From Methylotenera sp965234545 (GTDB taxonomy: Bacteria; Pseudomonadota; Gammaproteobacteria; Burkholderiales; Methylophilaceae): a stretch of DNA of 64,000 nucleotides. Position numbers and translations under genes: made by a program. The notes below the pieces were generated by a model, which saw only the letters and a list, made by a program, of their open reading frames with translations, was not told the DNA's origin and did no database searches. This document shows positions 54,944 through 63,366 of this stretch, in pieces; the first letter of the stretch is position 1, and every line of letters starts with the position of its first letter. The stretch spans positions 1,240,001 through 1,304,000 of the forward strand of contig OZ248348.1 in the NCBI GenBank assembly GCA_965234545.1. Direction: 5' to 3'.

Positions 54944-56736
54944 TATTTATCCTCTACGCGTAATATGGCCAAAAACGCCTCTTGTGGGATTTCAACGTTA
55001 CCCACTTGCTTCATGCGTTTCTTGCCTTCTTTTTGTTTGTCTAACAATTTGCGTTTACGCGACACGTCGCCGCCGTAACATTTGGCAATCACGTTTTTAC
55101 GCATGGCTTTAACGGTTTCGCGGGCAATGATGTTGGCCCCTATCGATGCCTGTATCGCCACATCAAACATCTGCCTTGGTATCAGCTCACGCATTTTCGC
55201 CGCCACTTCTCGGCCACGGTGCACGCTGTTGGCGCGGTGCACAATCATGCTTAAGGCATCGACTTTTTCACCGTTAACCATGATGTCCAATTTAACCAAA
55301 TCGGCAGCACGGAATTCTAAAAATTCGTAATCCATGGAGGCGTAACCGCGCGACACCGATTTCAATTTATCAAAGAAATCCAACACCACCTCGTTCAATG
55401 GCATTTCGTAACTGAGCATCACTTGCCTACCCATGTATTGCATGTTTTTCTGTATGCCACGCTTGTTGTTGCACAAGGTCATGACCGGACCCACGTAGTC
55501 CTGCGGCATCAGCAAATTAACGGTAATGACAGGCTCACGGGTTTCTTCCACGCGCGACAACTCGGGCAAACGCGATGGGTTTTCAATTTGCACCACGCTG
55601 CCGTCTTTAAGCAAGAGTTCGTAAATCACCGTGGGCGCCGTGGTAATCAAGTCCATGTCGTACTCGCGCTCTAAGCGCTCTTGGACGATTTCCATGTGCA
55701 GCAAACCTAAAAAGCCGCACCTAAAACCAAAGCCCAATGCGGTTGAATTTTCCGGCTCAAACAACAATGAGGCATCGTTTAAACTGAGCTTTTCTAAGGC
55801 GGTACGCAAGGCTTCAAACTGATTCGATTCAACCGGATAAAGGCCGGCAAACACCTGCGGCTTCACCTCTTTAAAACCGGCCAAGGCTTCCGGTGCGGGG
55901 CGATTCACCAAGGTGACGGTGTCGCCTACTTTGGCGCTGGCCAATTCTTTAATGCCGGCAATCACAAAGCCCACTTCACCAGCGGACAAGGCGGTTTTTT
56001 GCAAGGATTTAGGGGTGAACACGCCCACTTGCTCGCATAAAAATTCCGTGTGCGTCGCCATCAAGCGTATCTTGTCTTTGGGCTTCAACACCCCGTCCAT
56101 CACGCGCACCAGCATGACCACGCCAACGTAGTTATCAAACCAAGCATCGATGACCAAGGCTTTCAGTGGGCCATCCACATTGCCCTTAGGCGCCGGCACT
56201 TTTGCAATCACTGCTTCCAACACATCGCGTACGCCTAAGCCAGTTTTGGCTGAACAACGCACCGCATCTTGCGCATCGATGCCTATCACGTCTTCAATTT
56301 CTTGGATCACGCGATCCGCGTCGGCCGACGGCAAATCGATTTTATTGAGCACCGCCGTGACTTCTACGCCTAAATCCAAGGCGGTGTAACAGTTCGCCAC
56401 GCTTTGCGCTTCCACACCCTGGCTGGCATCCACTACCAATAACGCGCCCTCGCAGGCGGACAAGGAGCGCGACACCTCGTAACTAAAGTCGACGTGACCC
56501 GGGGTATCAATCAAATTCAAATGGTAAATTTGGCCATCGTCGGCCTTGTACTGCAAAGCGGCAGTTTGCGCTTTAATGGTGATGCCGCGCTCACGCTCAA
56601 TGTCCATGGAGTCGAGCACTTGTGCTTCCATCTCGCGATCAGCCAAGCCACCACACAAATGAATGATGCGATCGGCCAAGGTAGATTTACCGTGATCAAT
56701 GTGGGCAATAATGGAAAAATTACGAATGTTTTTCAT
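54943..56736 (-). CDS. lepA: Elongation factor 4 (LepA)
   Basis: Ribosome-associated translational GTPase (597 residues, usual length). GTPase motifs are IAHIDHGKSTLADRI, DTPGHVDFSYEVSRSLSACE and LNKIDLPSADAD. The later EF-G-like domains and the LepA-specific C-terminus (GQ-free KCYGGDVSRKRKLLDKQKEG) are present. It is the first gene of the minus-strand train to tcdA; a small hairpin lies in its leader region. Confidence 0.97.
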   Translation of the reverse strand: MKNIRNFSIIAHIDHGKSTLADRIIHLCGGLADREMEAQVLDSMDIERERGITIKAQTAALQYKADDGQIYHLNLIDTPGHVDFSYEVSRSLSACEGALLVVDASQGVEAQSVANCYTALDLGVEVTAVLNKIDLPSADADRVIQEIEDVIGIDAQDAVRCSAKTGLGVRDVLEAVIAKVPAPKGNVDGPLKALVIDAWFDNYVGVVMLVRVMDGVLKPKDKIRLMATHTEFLCEQVGVFTPKSLQKTALSAGEVGFVIAGIKELASAKVGDTVTLVNRPAPEALAGFKEVKPQVFAGLYPVESNQFEALRTALEKLSLNDASLLFEPENSTALGFGFRCGFLGLLHMEIVQERLEREYDMDLITTAPTVIYELLLKDGSVVQIENPSRLPELSRVEETREPVITVNLLMPQDYVGPVMTLCNNKRGIQKNMQYMGRQVMLSYEMPLNEVVLDFFDKLKSVSRGYASMDYEFLEFRAADLVKLDIMVNGEKVDALSMIVHRANSVHRGREVAAKMRELIPRQMFDVAIQASIGANIIARETVKAMRKNVIAKCYGGDVSRKRKLLDKQKEGKKRMKQVGNVEIPQEAFLAILRVEDK

Positions 56737-56765
56737 TTAATCTTTAAGCTTTTATACAAACAATT

Positions 56766-56786
56766 AAGGCGCCAGAAGCGCCTTTT
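56766..56786 (+). terminator. Small hairpin with T-tail between lepA and the plus-strand phosphodiesterase gene
   Basis: AAGGCGC, a 5-base loop and GCGCCTT followed by two more T residues. On the plus strand it has terminator form, but no plus-strand gene precedes it. It may be a leader structure of the gene starting at 56835, or part of the lepA leader on the other strand. Confidence 0.35.
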
Positions 56787-56834
56787 CACAATAGCCGTGA
56801 TTTTACAACAAATGCCTGATTAGTTTGTAATTAA

Positions 56835-57644
56835 TTGTTCAAAAAGCTTATCATTGTGGTATCAGCATGCCAACCAAACGAGTCCACTGAAGCCATTTTG
56901 CACAATACTTTACGCATTGCCACATTTAACATGCACAAGGGCTACACCCACTTTAATGCGCGCTTTTCTTTGCACTTGCAACGCGACATGTTAAGAAAGC
57001 TGGAAGCCGACCTGATTTTCTTGCAAGAAGTACAAGATTTGCACAGAAAACACCGTCATTCCTTGGGCGCCAAATCCGGTCAAATGGAGTTTTTGGCGGA
57101 CAGCGTTTGGCATGACCATTGTTACGGCAAAAATGCGGTCTACCCAAACGGCCACCATGGCAATGCCATGTTGTCCAAATTCCCCATTAGCCAGATGCAC
57201 AATCTAAACATCTCCGCGCACGGCAGCGAACAACGCGGCATGCTGCACGCCGAAATTATCGTGCCCAATTGGGATAAGCCTTTGCATACCTTGTGCGTGC
57301 ACTTAGGCTTGTTTGCTAAATGGCGGCGCCAACAACTTAAGTCCATCACTGAGTATATACAGGACAGCATTCCGCATGATGCACCGCTGATACTAGCCGG
57401 CGATTTTAACGATTGGGGTCGACGCTCCGGTCGCCAGTTTGCACTGCACCTAGGCATGCACGAAGCATTTGAACAGCATACCGGCCAATTGGCGCGCAGC
57501 TTCCCATCGTGGCTACCGATGTTCCATTTAGACCGCATTTACCTGCGCGGCTTTAGCGTTAAACACACCATGGTGCACGCCGGGCCGCAGTTCTTAAAAT
57601 TATCCGACCACGCCGTATTAAGCGCGACCTTACGCAAACTATGA
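56835..57644 (+). CDS. Endonuclease/exonuclease/phosphatase (EEP) family protein
   Basis: A metal-dependent phosphodiesterase of the DNase I-like fold (about 250-269 residues). Motifs are RIATFNMHKGYTHF (Asn), LIFLQEVQDL (Glu), LAGDFNDWGRRSG (D/N) and KLSDHAVLSATL (Asp-His). No ATG is suitable: the frame opens with TTG at 56835, and TTG at 56898 just before LRIATFN is an alternative start. It overlaps the cardiolipin-synthase gene by 4 bases; this pair is common and suggests a lipid-related phosphodiesterase, though the substrate is unknown. Confidence 0.85.
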   Translation: MFKKLIIVVSACQPNESTEAILHNTLRIATFNMHKGYTHFNARFSLHLQRDMLRKLEADLIFLQEVQDLHRKHRHSLGAKSGQMEFLADSVWHDHCYGKNAVYPNGHHGNAMLSKFPISQMHNLNISAHGSEQRGMLHAEIIVPNWDKPLHTLCVHLGLFAKWRRQQLKSITEYIQDSIPHDAPLILAGDFNDWGRRSGRQFALHLGMHEAFEQHTGQLARSFPSWLPMFHLDRIYLRGFSVKHTMVHAGPQFLKLSDHAVLSATLRKL

Positions 57645-58801
57645 TGCAGTTTATTGCTGGCAATCAAATTCAATTACTACGCAGTGGTGGCGAATACTTT
57701 CCGGCGCTGATAGCAGCCATTCGCCTAGCCAAAACAGAAATCCACCTGCAAAGCTACATCTTTCAAGCCGACCAAACCGGGCTAGCCATAGGCCAAGCAT
57801 TAATGGACGCAGCGCAGCGCGGTGTCCAGGTGAATGTATTGTTAGACGGCTTTGGCAGCCAAAAATTGAGTTCGGCTTTTGTTTCCCGCATGCGAGCGGC
57901 CGGGGTAAATGTGCTGTTTTATCGGGCGCGCATTTCCCCGTGGTCCTTGCAAAAAAACCGCTTGCGGCGCTTGCACAGCAAAATGGTGGTGATCGATGGG
58001 GCTGTCGGTTTTATTGGGGGCATCAACATCATAGACGACAACAACGTCCCCAACCCTAACAACGTGCCGCCACGCGTCGACTACGCGGTGCAGATTGAGG
58101 GCGCGCTGCTGCCCCGATTACAGGCCAGCGTGGCCGACCTTTGGCAACGCGTTGCCTGGTTAAATTTACTAAAAATGCCCGCAGCAAAATCGATTGCAAC
58201 TGCCTCATCCAGCGCTCACCCAGCCAACTTGTTGGCTGCCTTTGTGCAACGCGACAACGTCTTACACCGGCATGACATTGAAACCGCCTACCTTGAAGCC
58301 ATCAATAACGCCCACAATGAAATTCTCATTGCCAACGCCTATTTTTTACCTGGCCATCGCTTTCGTAAAGCCCTAGTCGATGCCGCCAACCGCGGCGTGA
58401 AGGTAAGCTTGCTCTTGCAAGGACGGGTAGAGTATTTCTTAATGCTGGCCACCCACGCGTTTTACAGTGAATTTTTAAACAAAGGCATAGCCATCTACGA
58501 GTACCGTAAGAGTTTCATGCACAGCAAAGTGGCGGTGATCGACAGCACATGGGCTACCGTCGGCTCGTCCAACATCGATCCATTTAGCTTATTGCTGGCG
58601 CGCGAAGCCAATCTATTTATTTCGGATCCGCGGTTTGCCGGTGAACTGCGAACAGACATCCTAGCCAGCATGGCAGCCGGTGCCGTGCCCATCTTGGCGC
58701 ATCAATGGCAAACGGAAAACGCCTTCAAACGGGCCGCTTCAAAGTTAGCCTTAGGCATGGTTAGGCTGTTTTTGGGACTAATAGGCGAAAAAGACGAGTA
58801 A
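57641..58801 (+). CDS. clsB: Cardiolipin synthase B-like phospholipase D family protein
   Basis: A 386-residue PLD-superfamily enzyme, likely forming cardiolipin from phosphatidylglycerol and another phospholipid. It has two HKD catalytic motifs, RLHSKMVVIDGAVGFIGGIN and MHSKVAVIDSTWATVGSSN. There is no long N-terminal membrane anchor, as in ClsB; a C-terminal hydrophobic stretch (ALGMVRLFLGLIGE) may touch the membrane. It is translationally coupled to the EEP gene and ends at a bidirectional terminator. Confidence 0.86.
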   Translation: MMQFIAGNQIQLLRSGGEYFPALIAAIRLAKTEIHLQSYIFQADQTGLAIGQALMDAAQRGVQVNVLLDGFGSQKLSSAFVSRMRAAGVNVLFYRARISPWSLQKNRLRRLHSKMVVIDGAVGFIGGINIIDDNNVPNPNNVPPRVDYAVQIEGALLPRLQASVADLWQRVAWLNLLKMPAAKSIATASSSAHPANLLAAFVQRDNVLHRHDIETAYLEAINNAHNEILIANAYFLPGHRFRKALVDAANRGVKVSLLLQGRVEYFLMLATHAFYSEFLNKGIAIYEYRKSFMHSKVAVIDSTWATVGSSNIDPFSLLLAREANLFISDPRFAGELRTDILASMAAGAVPILAHQWQTENAFKRAASKLALGMVRLFLGLIGEKDE

Positions 58802-58812
58802 CTAGCACCCAT

Positions 58813-58837
58813 AAAAAAGGGGCCGCAGCCCCTTTTT
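58813..58837. terminator. Bidirectional terminator between clsB and degQ
   Basis: AAAAAGGGGC, loop CGCA, GCCCCTTTTT: a perfect 10-bp stem whose ends supply T runs in both directions, between the convergent clsB and degQ genes. Confidence 0.88.
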
Positions 58838-58863
58838 CATGGTCCAACTTTTATTGCCAGCCT

Positions 58864-60285
58864 TTATTTGCTGACTTTGATTGGCACGTACAAGGTAGCT
58901 TCGCCACGTTGCACCAACACCGCCACGGTTTTGCCGGCTGCCACCGCGTTGATTTGCTTATTAAACTGCTCCACGCTTTGCGACTCGCTGTTATTCAGCC
59001 CTAAAATCACGTCACCGCGGCGTATACCGGCTTGGGCCGCAGCACCCACGCTTTCCACCACCAACAAACCGTTTTTGCCGTTTAGCTTTTTCTTTTGCTG
59101 CACGGTCAGTTCTTTCAAGGTTAAGCCTATTTTATTGGCTTCCACCTTGCCATTAGGCTTAACGTTTGGTGCGGCGGCGTCACTGCCGTCACTGGGCATT
59201 TCACCGACACCGATATTAAGTGTTTTGGCACTGCCTTTACGCAAGATTTCCACTGCGGCAATTTTGCCGGGTTTGGTTGCGCCTACCGCACGCGGCAAAT
59301 CAGCCGACACCCCTATGGCTTTGCCATCAAACTTGGTGATCACGTCACCGGCTTCCAAGCCGCCTTTATCGGCCGGGCCGTTTTTCTCCACGCCAGCGAC
59401 CAAGGCACCGTTGGTGTTTTTCATGGAGAAGGATTCCGCCAATTCTTTGGTGATTTCTTGAATGGCAATGCCTAACCAACCGCGAGTGATTTTACCGTTG
59501 GCTTTAAGTTGATTGGACACGTCTATCGCCACGTCGATGGGAATGGCGAAAGACAAGCCCATGGAGCCGCCACTGCGGCTGTAAATTTGCGAATTGATGC
59601 CCACCACTTCACCGGCTAAATTGAACAAGGGGCCGCCCGAATTGCCTGGGTTAATGGCCACATCGGTTTGAATAAACGGCACAAAATTTTCTTGTGGTAA
59701 GGCGCGCCCTTTGGCACTGACGATGCCAGCCGTCATGGTGTTTTCCAAACCAAAAGGCGAACCAATAGCGGCCACCCACTCGCCTACTTTTAGTTTAGCC
59801 GAGTCGCCTATCGTCACTTTAGGCAAACCGGTGGCATCAATTTTCAGCAAGGCCACGTCGGTGCGTTTATCCGCGCCTATGATTTTGGCTTTAAATTCGC
59901 GCTTGTCGGCCAATTTAACAATGACTTCATCGGCCTCATTGATCACGTGGGCGTTGGTTAACACGTAACCGTCGCTACTAATGATGAAACCCGAACCCAA
60001 GGATTGCGATTTGTAATCCGGTTGTGGCGCGCCACCTTGCCCCGGCATGCCAGGCATAAGCGGAATACCGAAGCGCTTGAAGAATTCTTGCATCTGCTCG
60101 TCGCCTTCCATGCCTGGGAATCCGCCAACCGGCCCGTTGTTGTGCACACTTTGCGTCACACTGATGTTCACCACTTCCGCACCGTGCTTTTCGGCCAAAT
60201 CGGTGAAGTCAGGCAAACCCTGTGCGTGAGCACTGGCAATAGCCATGAGGGAGAAAGATAAAACTGCTAGCCAATTTTTTAACAT
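58864..60285 (-). CDS. degQ: Periplasmic Do-family serine protease/chaperone (DegQ/MucD type)
   Basis: Envelope quality-control protease (473 residues). Signal peptide (ends IASAHAQG) and trypsin-like domain with triad His in YVLTNAHVINEA, Asp in RTDVALLKI and Ser in NPGNSGGPLFN. Two PDZ domains follow (WLGIAIQEITKE and later RRGDVILGLNNSESQ). As last gene of the rpoE operon it corresponds to MucD, which in Pseudomonas helps restrain the sigma factor pathway. Confidence 0.95.
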   Translation of the reverse strand: MLKNWLAVLSFSLMAIASAHAQGLPDFTDLAEKHGAEVVNISVTQSVHNNGPVGGFPGMEGDEQMQEFFKRFGIPLMPGMPGQGGAPQPDYKSQSLGSGFIISSDGYVLTNAHVINEADEVIVKLADKREFKAKIIGADKRTDVALLKIDATGLPKVTIGDSAKLKVGEWVAAIGSPFGLENTMTAGIVSAKGRALPQENFVPFIQTDVAINPGNSGGPLFNLAGEVVGINSQIYSRSGGSMGLSFAIPIDVAIDVSNQLKANGKITRGWLGIAIQEITKELAESFSMKNTNGALVAGVEKNGPADKGGLEAGDVITKFDGKAIGVSADLPRAVGATKPGKIAAVEILRKGSAKTLNIGVGEMPSDGSDAAAPNVKPNGKVEANKIGLTLKELTVQQKKKLNGKNGLLVVESVGAAAQAGIRRGDVILGLNNSESQSVEQFNKQINAVAAGKTVAVLVQRGEATLYVPIKVSK

Positions 60286-60368
60286 TTATTTACCTCAAAC
60301 GATCGATTAACTATGTAACCTTGATTATTTTTATACGCCATGGCTCTAGGCCAGACGACGGATTGGCA

Positions 60369-60845
60369 TTAATTGGGGGCCGACCCGCAATGTTCAAGAG
60401 GGCTATCCTCCGCCTGGCGCAAAATACGCGCTTGGTAGCCATGACTGTTAGCCAAACCACCCTTACCCATTGCCCAATAGCGTGCGGCATAAAAGCCACT
60501 AAGCAAGCCCAGCGCCGCGCCCAACATCACGTAAAACTGATTGGCAAACAAGTGGTCGGCCAGCAGCGCGCCTAGAATTAAAGCTAGCATGGGCACAACA
60601 TAAAGAAACCACACCGAGCGCAATATGGCATGTTCATCCATGCCCACCACCACGGCATCGCCCACTTGAGCGTGGATGGCATTGTGCGCGGAAAATTCAT
60701 GCGGCTGCGACTTCAGCATCTTGGACCAAGTGGCATTGCCGCAACCACGCTTTTGCCCGCATAAGCCACAGGCCGTGCGCCGCTCTAATATCAAGCTAGC
60801 CTGATCATCACGGACAGCCGTGACTATGGCGTATTCTTCTATCAT
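60369..60845 (-). CDS. rseC: RseC/MucC family membrane protein
   Basis: A 158-residue inner-membrane protein of the RseC/MucC family. The N-terminal cytoplasmic part has the conserved cysteine cluster TACGLCGQKRGCGNA. Two membrane helices (FLYVVPMLALILGALLADHL and YVMLGAALGLLSGFYAARYW) follow. Family members are linked to the sigma-E system and to the SoxR-reducing complex. It lies between rseB and degQ. Confidence 0.88.
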   Translation of the reverse strand: MIEEYAIVTAVRDDQASLILERRTACGLCGQKRGCGNATWSKMLKSQPHEFSAHNAIHAQVGDAVVVGMDEHAILRSVWFLYVVPMLALILGALLADHLFANQFYVMLGAALGLLSGFYAARYWAMGKGGLANSHGYQARILRQAEDSPLEHCGSAPN

Positions 60846-60897
60846 GGCTGGAATTTATTACTGTTTAATGAAAATGCAATTATAGCGAGCGCTACGA

Positions 60898-61860
60898 TTA
60901 TTTGACAAACACCACGGCATTGGCAATTTTAGCCACGGTGACTTCCGGCACTTCGCCCACCACGGTAATTTGCAAATTGCCGGCGACATTGGCATAAAAA
61001 CTGGTGTTGCCCACTAGGCTGCGACCGGTTCTTGGCTTAATGCCGTTTTCTAATGGCTCGATAAAGAGCGATACCGAAGCCAAGCCATCTGAAAAGATGA
61101 TATGGGTGACCGGCCAGGTTTTACCCTTAACCGCACGCATCATTTGGTCCACTTTAACAAAACCTTCTGGCAAGCCTTTTAGGCGCCAATGCGGGCTATC
61201 TTGCTTGTCGGCGATGGTGTTGACGTCTTCCATGACGTAGGCTTTTTTGCCGTCTATTTTTGGTTTAAACCAATCCAGCTCCATGCTTTTAATCAGCGTG
61301 AGTTGGGTAAAAGCCATGCTATCTAGGGCTTCATTGCGGTTATTTAACATGACCGATTTAAGTAATAAACCGTATTCGCTGTCCACCCAAAACCTGTAGC
61401 TGTAGCGTAGATTGTCCTTGGATTCCAACAACAGAATTTGTGCTTGCCTATCGGCCACGCGCTCAATTTCGCCTACTTTAAGGGTGTAATTGGCTTTGAT
61501 GCTATCCAAATCGGTGGGCAGAATCGCCGGGAACATGTTTTGCCCACGGCGTTTTTCGATGACGATTTTTTCGTTTTTAGGGTTATAAATAACCACGTCG
61601 CCGCTTTGATTTAACACCTCACGCGGCGATCCATCTAACACCACGTTGCGGGCAAATTCATCATGGCCATTGTAGATGTGTTTGATTTCGACTGACTTCG
61701 ATTGCGCGCCAGTTTGGCAGACAAAAATACCCTGGTAGTTCAACACATGGGCGGCCACGGCCATTTTTTGTAGCGTTTGCCATTGATCGGTGCTGCCGGC
61801 TTGGCCGCTTACACTGAGCATTAGCAGCGTAGCAAGGCTTAGTAAACGTTTAAACAACAT
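60898..61860 (-). CDS. rseB: Sigma-E factor regulatory protein RseB/MucB
   Basis: Periplasmic protein that binds the anti-sigma factor RseA and shields it from DegS-type cleavage, sensing mislocalised lipoproteins or LPS (320 residues). It has a signal peptide (LFKRLLSLATLLMLSVSGQAG), the large domain start ALNYQGIFVCQTG (family: YxGxFVYxxG), and the small domain near FSDGLASVSLFIEP. It stands 36 bases downstream of rseA. Confidence 0.92.
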   Translation of the reverse strand: MLFKRLLSLATLLMLSVSGQAGSTDQWQTLQKMAVAAHVLNYQGIFVCQTGAQSKSVEIKHIYNGHDEFARNVVLDGSPREVLNQSGDVVIYNPKNEKIVIEKRRGQNMFPAILPTDLDSIKANYTLKVGEIERVADRQAQILLLESKDNLRYSYRFWVDSEYGLLLKSVMLNNRNEALDSMAFTQLTLIKSMELDWFKPKIDGKKAYVMEDVNTIADKQDSPHWRLKGLPEGFVKVDQMMRAVKGKTWPVTHIIFSDGLASVSLFIEPLENGIKPRTGRSLVGNTSFYANVAGNLQITVVGEVPEVTVAKIANAVVFVK

Positions 61861-61896
61861 CGCTAGCTTTCATTAAACCAAAAAATAAGCCGTTCA

Positions 61897-62403
61897 TTAG
61901 TTAGGGTAACTGGCCGGTTGAATGTAGTAAGAAGTCGATGATGGTGCGGACGATTGGTGTGCCGTTAAGTATTCCGCCGGGATGAATTCTGCGCTTGTTT
62001 GCACGCTAGCATCGACCGCGGCCACGTTAGCATTTAAGCTAGGATCGGCCACTTGCGCTTGCAAGACCATGAAACCCACCACCAAAATAGCAGCAAACGA
62101 GGCCGCCATGGACCAAGCAATTTGCTGACCACTCGATTTGTCGGCAGCGCCATCGGTTTTTGCCGCGGATTTTAACCAGGCCGCATTGGGTGCTAATACG
62201 GTAGGCTCCATGTCAATTTTGGCCATCAAATTGGCTTTAAAATCGGCACTTAAAGTTGGCGTGCCACGCATCACGTCACCAATTAAATGGTAGCGGCTCC
62301 ATGCCTCGGCCGCCGGGCTGTTAGCTTGCATGCTGGCCAGCAAATGCTCGGCATCGGCTAGCTTAATTTCGTTATCGGCTAATGCGGATAGTTGTTCTGT
62401 CAT
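61897..62403 (-). CDS. rseA: Anti-sigma-E factor RseA/MucA
   Basis: Single-pass membrane anti-sigma factor (168 residues). The N-terminal sigma-binding part reads LSALADNEIKLADAEHLL then AWSRYHLIGDVMRG, the family signature. One membrane helix (AWSMAASFAAILVVGFMVLQ) separates it from a short periplasmic part. GGAG stands about 8 bases before the ATG. It is directly downstream of rpoE by 35 bases. Confidence 0.92.
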   Translation of the reverse strand: MTEQLSALADNEIKLADAEHLLASMQANSPAAEAWSRYHLIGDVMRGTPTLSADFKANLMAKIDMEPTVLAPNAAWLKSAAKTDGAADKSSGQQIAWSMAASFAAILVVGFMVLQAQVADPSLNANVAAVDASVQTSAEFIPAEYLTAHQSSAPSSTSYYIQPASYPN

Positions 62404-62438
62404 GATTTACTCCAAATACGTCTAATGCTAAAAATTGC

Positions 62439-63209
62439 TTACCAGCGCTTGTTTTCTGGCGTGTTTTCTAATAAAGGTTTTAATTTTAATGAGATGGTGT
62501 CGCGCGCTCTAAAAATTCGCGAACGAACCGTGCCTATCGGGCAATTCATTACCGTGGCAATTTCTTCGTAGCTCAAGCCTTCAATCTCGCGCAAGGTAAT
62601 GGCCGTGCGCAATTCTTCCGGCAAACTGGCCACCGTGTCGTTGACGGTTTGGGCAATTTGCTTGGTCATCATGGACGACTCTGGCGTTTCCATGGTGCGC
62701 AACTCGTCGCCGTCTTCAAAGTTTTCTGCGTCTTCCAATTCGATGCCGGTGCTGACGCTAGGGCGACGCTTTAAGGATACCAAATAATTTTTTGCGGTGT
62801 TAATACCAATGCGGTACAGCCATGTGTAGAACGCGCTGTCGCCGCGAAAATTAGGCAAGGCGCGGTAGGCTTTAATGAAGGTGTCTTGCACGATGTCTTC
62901 AATCTCGGATTGATCTCGCACCATGCGCGATAGCAACCGTGCTAGCTTGCGTTGGTATTTGTCCACCAACATAGAGAAGGCACGCTTATCACCGCGTTGC
63001 GCACGCAACACCAGTTCGTGGTCTATCTCTCGATTTTCTAGGGATGTGTTGGCTACCAAGCTTAAATGTCCGTTGGGTTTAGTCTGCTGCTGATTATCAG
63101 CAGGATTGGGGTCGTGACTTAATTTCTTTTCGGTTTCGGCAGTATAACCTTGAGCAGCGACTTGTACTAAATTTAGTTGGGTAAAATTGATCACTTCCGC
63201 AAAATGCAT
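62439..63209 (-). CDS. rpoE: ECF sigma factor RpoE/AlgU with N-terminal extension
   Basis: Envelope-stress sigma factor. Region 2 includes RGDKRAFSMLVDKYQRKLAR and SEIEDIVQDTFIKAYRALPN; region 4 includes LREIEGLSYEEIATVMNCPI and GTVRSRIFRARD. At 256 residues it is about 55 longer than usual: normal RpoE similarity starts at NREIDHELVLRAQRGD. The extra N-terminus (MHFAEVINFTQLNLVQVAAQ...) is polar and unrecognised. The first ATG has an excellent ribosome-binding site (GGGAGAG, 7-base spacer), so the extension looks real, although a TTG near residue 51 could give the standard form. Confidence 0.93.
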   Translation of the reverse strand: MHFAEVINFTQLNLVQVAAQGYTAETEKKLSHDPNPADNQQQTKPNGHLSLVANTSLENREIDHELVLRAQRGDKRAFSMLVDKYQRKLARLLSRMVRDQSEIEDIVQDTFIKAYRALPNFRGDSAFYTWLYRIGINTAKNYLVSLKRRPSVSTGIELEDAENFEDGDELRTMETPESSMMTKQIAQTVNDTVASLPEELRTAITLREIEGLSYEEIATVMNCPIGTVRSRIFRARDTISLKLKPLLENTPENKRW

Positions 63210-63287
63210 TTTGTTTCTCTCCCTTATTCCCCAGCAAACTACACCGGTTTATTTATTTGGCTAATCCGTCATTTCTATTGCCTTTTA

Positions 63288-63317
63288 TCAAGACAAAGCT
63301 ACACTCTCAATAGTTCC
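63288..63317 (-). promoter_or_regulatory. Sigma-E-type promoter of the rpoE operon
   Basis: The minus strand has GGAACTA, a 16-base spacer and GTCTTGA, close to the sigma-E consensus GGAACTT-N15/16-TCTGA-like. It lies about 80 bases before the rpoE start in the nadB/rpoE divergent spacer and implies autoregulation, as known for rpoE in E. coli. Confidence 0.65.
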
Positions 63318-63366
63318 AGCAAACGCCATCGAATGTTTAACTTTCTCACGACACAACAAAACCCGT

